9,961 nucleotides of DNA from Giesbergeria sp. (GTDB taxonomy: Bacteria > Pseudomonadota > Gammaproteobacteria > Burkholderiales > Burkholderiaceae_C): NCBI GenBank assembly GCA_017987055.1, contig JAGNUJ010000055.1, forward strand, positions 1 to 9,961. Reading direction: 5' to 3'. This document shows positions 7,169 to 9,961 of the stretch, one piece after another. Numbering within the stretch: position 1 is the first letter of the stretch; every line of letters begins with the position of its first letter. The translations under genes and the position numbers were made by a program. A model generated the notes under the pieces. It was not told the DNA's origin and searched no databases. It saw nothing but the letters and a program-made list of their open reading frames with translations.

Positions 7169-7480
7169 TTATTTTTTCGCTGGCATTGGGGCGGCTGGCG
7201 CTGGTGCTGCTGCGCCGTTGTAGGCGCTGCCGTTGATGGTCAGGCCTTGGGCGGAGAATTTGGTGGCGTTTTTCTCGCCCATGCCATTGACCCGGCTAAT
7301 AAAGTCGTTCCAATCTTTGAAGTTGCCTTTTTTGCGCTCATCCAGAATTTTTCCGGAGATGGCCGGGCCAATGCCCTTAATGCTGTCTAAATCGGCCGCG
7401 CTGGCTTGGTTGACATCGACCGCCGCAAACGACACGGCGGCATACAGCAGGGTGAGCAACATCAGCAATTTCTTCAGCAT
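7169..7480 (-). CDS. comEA: ComEA-family helix-hairpin-helix DNA-binding protein
   Basis: A 103-residue protein with a Sec signal peptide (KK at 3-4, hydrophobic core to about 19, cleavage probably after SFA). The mature part begins AVDVNQASAADL, the usual opening of single-domain ComEA proteins. Two helix-hairpin-helix elements follow: IKGIGPAISGKIL (34-46) and VNGMGEKNATKF (64-75). The C-terminal 20 residues are a low-complexity Ala/Pro tail ending in Lys. The family binds double-stranded DNA in the periplasm and helps pull it in during natural transformation; small ComEA homologues are widespread, so a role in competence here is inference. An AGGAGA Shine-Dalgarno lies upstream at good spacing. 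A candidate promoter precedes the gene and a strong terminator follows it, so it may be its own transcription unit. Confidence 0.9.
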   Translation of the reverse strand: MLKKLLMLLTLLYAAVSFAAVDVNQASAADLDSIKGIGPAISGKILDERKKGNFKDWNDFISRVNGMGEKNATKFSAQGLTINGSAYNGAAAPAPAAPMPAKK

Positions 7481-7509
7481 ACGAAAGTCTCCTAGAGAGG
7501 GCGAAAGAA

Positions 7510-7537
7510 GCGGCGAATTTGCCGCAAAAACATCATA
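7510..7537 (-). promoter_or_regulatory. Candidate comEA promoter -10 and leader hairpin
   Basis: On the minus strand TATGAT (7537 down to 7532) matches the sigma70 -10 consensus at 5 of 6 positions. I see no good -35 hexamer at 16-18 bases upstream, so recognition would need an activator or be weak. A short hairpin (gcggc...gccgc, 7525-7510) would lie right at the expected 5' end of the transcript. Placement about 50 bases before the comEA start is sensible. Confidence 0.4.
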
Positions 7538-7581
7538 GCGCGAAGCGTATTTTTTGCGTGCCCTTAGTTACCCGATGTTGT

Positions 7582-8739
7582 TTAAAGTTCCTCAACCCGG
7601 CGCGCTGGGTAACTGTCCCAAGTTTGGCAGCCGGGGCACTGCCAAAAATGCTGGCGTGCTTCAAAGCCGCAGGCGGCGCAGCGGTAGCGCGTCAGCGGCG
7701 CGCTGGCGCGGTCAAGGGCGCGTTGCACTTGGGGGTGAAATTGCTCGTGCTCGAGCTTTTCGGTCGCCAGCCATTTGGCTGCGGCCACCAAGGACGGCTC
7801 GGTTTCTAAGTGGCGCACATACCACTCGCGCCCGGCGCCGGGTTGCGCGCTGCCCGCCGCTTCTAACGCCACGATGCCGTCCAACACATCCAGTGAGGGC
7901 GCGTCGCGGTAGTGTTGTTGCAGCGCTTGCATGACGGGGGCGGTTTGCCCAGCGTCTTGCCCGGCTTGCACCAGCAGCGCAGTGGCCAGTGGCAGGGCGC
8001 TGGGGTTGGCGGCATTCATGCTCAGTAGCGTGGCCACGGCAGCGGCGGATTCGCCTTGTTGTTGTTGCAGCTTGGCCAGTTCGATGCGCGGGCGGGCGGC
8101 TTCGGGCGCTATGGTGGCCGCTTGCGTCAGCCGACTTTGCGCGGCGCTCAGGTCGCCTTGGGCGACCAGCGCCAAGGCTTGCTCGCACAAATAGTGCGCT
8201 TGGCGGGTGCTGAAGTCGCCTTGCTGGGCGGCGTGCATTTTTTGCGTGATGGCGGCCGCGTTCGGCCAGTCGCGCGAGCGCTCGTAAATCGCCAGCAACG
8301 CCAGCCGCGCTTGGGCTTCAAACGGCGTGGCTTCGAGGCGTGCCAGTGCTTCTTCGGCGCGGTCAAGCAAACCGGCCTTCAAAAAATCCAGCGCCAAGGC
8401 GTGCTGCGCGCGTTCTCTATCGACTTGGCTGATGTCGCCGCGCGAGAGCAAATGCTCGTGTACGCGCACTGCCCGGTCGTACTCACCACGGCGACGGAAC
8501 AAATTGCCCAGCGCGAAGTGCAGCTCCGAGGTGTCCGGATCGCTTTGCACTGCTTCAATAAAAGCGTCAATCGCTTGGTCTTGCTGCTCGTTGAGCAAGA
8601 AATTGAGTCCCTTGAAGTAGGCCTTGGGCACGCGGCGATTTTCAAAGCGCAGTTGGCGCAAATCAAGGCGCGAGGCCAGCCAGCCGAGCAAAAACGCCAG
8701 CGGCAGGCCGAGCAAAATTCCGCTGAGATCAAACTCCAT
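7582..8739 (-). CDS. lapB: Lipopolysaccharide assembly protein B (TPR protein)
   Basis: A 385-residue protein of the LapB (YciM) family. Residues about 5-21 form an N-terminal membrane anchor. The middle is built from tetratricopeptide repeats (about 35-290), starting with RRVPKAYFKGLNFLLN and continuing through helix pairs such as ELHFALGNLFRRRGEYDRA. The C-terminus is a rubredoxin-like metal-binding module with Cys354, Cys357, Cys368 and Cys371 in two CxxC pairs. Length matches the family. In E. coli LapB links LPS synthesis to transport and drives FtsH-dependent breakdown of LpxC; the same role is expected here. The start overlaps the lapA end by 11 bases and has only a weak ribosome-binding site, so translation is probably coupled to lapA. 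No terminator is visible after the stop. Confidence 0.95.
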   Translation of the reverse strand: MEFDLSGILLGLPLAFLLGWLASRLDLRQLRFENRRVPKAYFKGLNFLLNEQQDQAIDAFIEAVQSDPDTSELHFALGNLFRRRGEYDRAVRVHEHLLSRGDISQVDRERAQHALALDFLKAGLLDRAEEALARLEATPFEAQARLALLAIYERSRDWPNAAAITQKMHAAQQGDFSTRQAHYLCEQALALVAQGDLSAAQSRLTQAATIAPEAARPRIELAKLQQQQGESAAAVATLLSMNAANPSALPLATALLVQAGQDAGQTAPVMQALQQHYRDAPSLDVLDGIVALEAAGSAQPGAGREWYVRHLETEPSLVAAAKWLATEKLEHEQFHPQVQRALDRASAPLTRYRCAACGFEARQHFWQCPGCQTWDSYPARRVEEL

Positions 8740-9058
8740 GGGGCGGCAGCGGCAAGTCGCTGGTAACGGGCGCGGTCGGTGCGGCGCTCGCAGTGGCGGC
8801 GGTGGTGGCCGTGGCCGTGGCCGTATTAGCGGCTGACCTTTGTTGGTGCGCTTTGTGCTGGCGCCACCAGCGCGGCAGCATCCCTAGCACGCCAATGGCG
8901 ACGCCGCAGGTAAAAGCGCTCAAAACCACCAGCACCAAAGGCGCGCGCCATTGCGTGCCAAAGAAAAAGTGCACGGTAGCGTCTTGCTGGTTGTTCAGCG
9001 CGAAAGCAAACAGGGTAAAAAAAATGGCTGCTTTGAGCAGCCACAGCAGGTATTTCAT
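8729..9058 (-). CDS. lapA: LapA-family inner-membrane protein (DUF1049)
   Basis: A 109-residue protein with two transmembrane segments (about 4-22 and 40-62) separated by a loop containing NNQQDATVHFFFG, the typical DUF1049/LapA arrangement. The second helix ends at PRWWRQHKAHQQR, a basic cytoplasmic boundary. The remaining 35 residues are a low-complexity Ala/Thr/Pro tail with no recognisable fold, partly encoded by a hexanucleotide tandem repeat. LapA is the partner of LapB in LPS assembly. A GAAGGGGA Shine-Dalgarno lies a few bases before the ATG. The gap to ihfB is 54 bases without a clear terminator, so lapA-lapB is probably read from ihfB. Confidence 0.93.
   Translation of the reverse strand: MKYLLWLLKAAIFFTLFAFALNNQQDATVHFFFGTQWRAPLVLVVLSAFTCGVAIGVLGMLPRWWRQHKAHQQRSAANTATATATTAATASAAPTAPVTSDLPLPPHGV
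8805..8822. repeat. (GTGGCC)x3 tandem repeat inside lapA
   Basis: Three perfect copies of GTGGCC on the plus strand sit within the sequence coding for the Ala/Thr tail of LapA. The unit is six bases, so copy-number changes keep the frame and only lengthen or shorten the tail by two residues. Confidence 0.85.
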
Positions 9059-9112
9059 GCGTCCCCTTCAGTAGTCAACCGATTCTATCGAGGCTGGCTG
9101 CAGCGCATTGGC

Positions 9113-9442
9113 TCAGGGCTTAGCGCGAACCAACGGGTGGTCGAGGATGGCCAATTCGGCGGTGCGTTTGTCCACGGCTTCGCGCAGCGCTTTGCCGGGC
9201 TTGAAGTGCGGCACACGCTTGGCAGGAATAGCAACCGCTTCACCACTGCGTGGATTGCGGCCCATGCGCGGGGCGCGGTGGTTGACAGAAAAGCTGCCAA
9301 AGCCACGAATTTCAATGCGATTGCCACGCACCAGTGCATCACCGACAGCGTCGAGCAGGGTTTTGACCGCGTGTTCGGCATCGCGGTGGGTGAGCTGGCT
9401 GAACCGGGCAGCCAATTCTTCAACAAGATCGGATCGGGTCAT
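9113..9442 (-). CDS. ihfB: Integration host factor subunit beta
   Basis: A 109-residue member of the HU/IHF family. The N-terminus [14 protein letters not shown] aligns with the known IhfB start. The signature [12 protein letters not shown] (42-53) and the beta-arm [12 protein letters not shown] (56-67) include Pro64, the residue that in E. coli IHF-beta intercalates and kinks [14 protein letters not shown] (77-87) is the typical closing helix region. IHF is a heterodimer with IhfA that bends DNA by over 160 degrees and shapes nucleoids, promoters and recombination sites. The protein is about 15 residues longer than E. coli IhfB; the extra tail is common in betaproteobacteria from memory. No strong Shine-Dalgarno is visible. 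The gene sits directly downstream of the rpsA terminator, with only 32 bases between. Confidence 0.96.
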   Translation of the reverse strand: MTRSDLVEELAARFSQLTHRDAEHAVKTLLDAVGDALVRGNRIEIRGFGSFSVNHRAPRMGRNPRSGEAVAIPAKRVPHFKPGKALREAVDKRTAELAILDHPLVRAKP

Positions 9443-9467
9443 GGGCTGGGGAATCTCACTGGTCTCA

Positions 9468-9507
9468 TAAAAATGGCCGGGCGGGTGCTGTGCGCACTCG
9501 CCCGGCC
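9468..9507 (-). terminator. Intrinsic terminator after rpsA
   Basis: On the minus strand a 14-bp GC-rich stem (9507-9494 with 9488-9475, one G/T mismatch, 5-base loop) is followed by ATTTTTAT. It begins 29 bases after the rpsA stop. A strong hairpin plus U-rich tail indicates Rho-independent termination, perhaps partial because ihfB follows at once. Confidence 0.88.
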
Positions 9508-9536
9508 AGGGTCAAACGGTCAAGAGCTTAGAGCGC

Positions 9537-9961
9537 TTACTTGTCCGAATTGTCCAGCTTGGCGCGCAGCAGTGCGCCCAAGCTGGTGGTGCCAGCGCTT
9601 TCGCGGCTGGACTGTTGGCTCAGGTTGGCCATAGCGCCTTGCTCGTCAGCCATGTCCTTTTGCTTGATCGACAACTGGATGTTGCGCGTCTTGCGGTCAA
9701 CGTTGACCACCACGGCGGTGACTTCGTCGCCTTCTTTGAGCACGCTGCGGGCATCTTCAACGCGGTCGCGCGAGATTTCCGAGGCACGCAGGTAGCCGAG
9801 GATGTCTTCGCCGAGGTCGATTTCAGCGCCACGCGCGTCCACGGTCTTGACCTTGCCGGTCACGATCTGGCCCTTGTCGTTCAAGGTCACGAAGGTGGTG
9901 AACGGGTCGCCATCCAACTGCTTGATACCGAGCGAGATGCGTTCGCGGTCGACGTCCACAG
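9537..9961 (-). CDS. rpsA: 30S ribosomal protein S1 (partial, C-terminal end)
   Basis: The last 140 residues of ribosomal protein S1; the 5' part lies beyond the right window edge, and the apparent GTG start at 9959 is just an internal Val codon. It opens with the end of one S1 domain ([12 protein letters not shown]), followed by a full S1 RNA-binding domain (about residues 29-104: [20 protein letters not shown], then [15 protein letters not shown]). It ends in a polar Ser/Ala-rich tail with [11 protein letters not shown]1 brings mRNA to the 30S subunit. The rpsA-ihfB order is conserved across proteobacteria, which supports both calls. Confidence 0.96.
   Translation of the reverse strand, partial: VDVDRERISLGIKQLDGDPFTTFVTLNDKGQIVTGKVKTVDARGAEIDLGEDILGYLRASEISRDRVEDARSVLKEGDEVTAVVVNVDRKTRNIQLSIKQKDMADEQGAMANLSQQSSRESAGTTSLGALLRAKLDNSDK

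Noticed and set aside
7510..7525. Hairpin gcggc...gccgc after lapB as a terminator
   Set aside because: On the minus strand the T-run comes before the stem, not after it, and the stem is only 5 bp. It is more likely part of the comEA leader.
9957..9959. GTG as a start for a short S1-domain protein
   Set aside because: The frame continues to the window edge and the residues are the middle of ribosomal protein S1, so the codon is an internal valine.

Overview
The window looks like chromosomal DNA from a GC-rich betaproteobacterium, most probably order Burkholderiales and plausibly Comamonadaceae. The evidence is the gene order rpsA-ihfB-lapA-lapB, the six-gene Mrp/Pha antiporter operon with a fused A-B subunit, and short palindromic intergenic repeats of a kind I remember from Comamonadaceae. 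The lineage is inferred from memory of gene order and protein style, not from a search. Every gene I can support lies on the minus strand, so the biological order runs from high to low coordinates.

Right part (9961 to about 7125): a housekeeping and envelope block. It begins with the 3' end of rpsA (ribosomal protein S1), followed by a strong intrinsic terminator. Then come ihfB (IHF beta subunit), lapA and lapB (inner-membrane proteins that control LPS assembly and LpxC turnover; the genes overlap by 11 bp) and comEA (small secreted helix-hairpin-helix DNA-binding protein). comEA ends in a textbook intrinsic terminator and has a candidate promoter of its own.

Centre (7024 to 844): a complete, tightly packed Mrp (Pha/Mnh) multisubunit cation/proton antiporter operon, mrpA(B)-C-D-E-F-G. 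Every junction overlaps by 1 or 4 bases, which points to translational coupling. MrpA carries the MrpB domain fused at its C-terminus, as in other proteobacterial Pha-type systems. The operon is bracketed by two copies of one intergenic repeat: a diverged single copy in its leader (about 7063-7105) and a near-perfect 33-bp inverted pair just after mrpG (744-819).

Left part (707 to 1): the first 235 codons of a lipoprotein of the phospholipase D / cardiolipin synthase C family, cut by the window edge. It keeps its first HKD motif but appears to lack about 20-25 residues of the conserved core just after it.

I see no phage, transposase, CRISPR, tRNA or defence genes, and no clear undescribed multigene system. 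The points most worth a second look are the repeat pair around the mrp operon, the internal gap in the phospholipase D protein, the mrpA leader without a Shine-Dalgarno sequence, and the terminator placed directly in front of ihfB.
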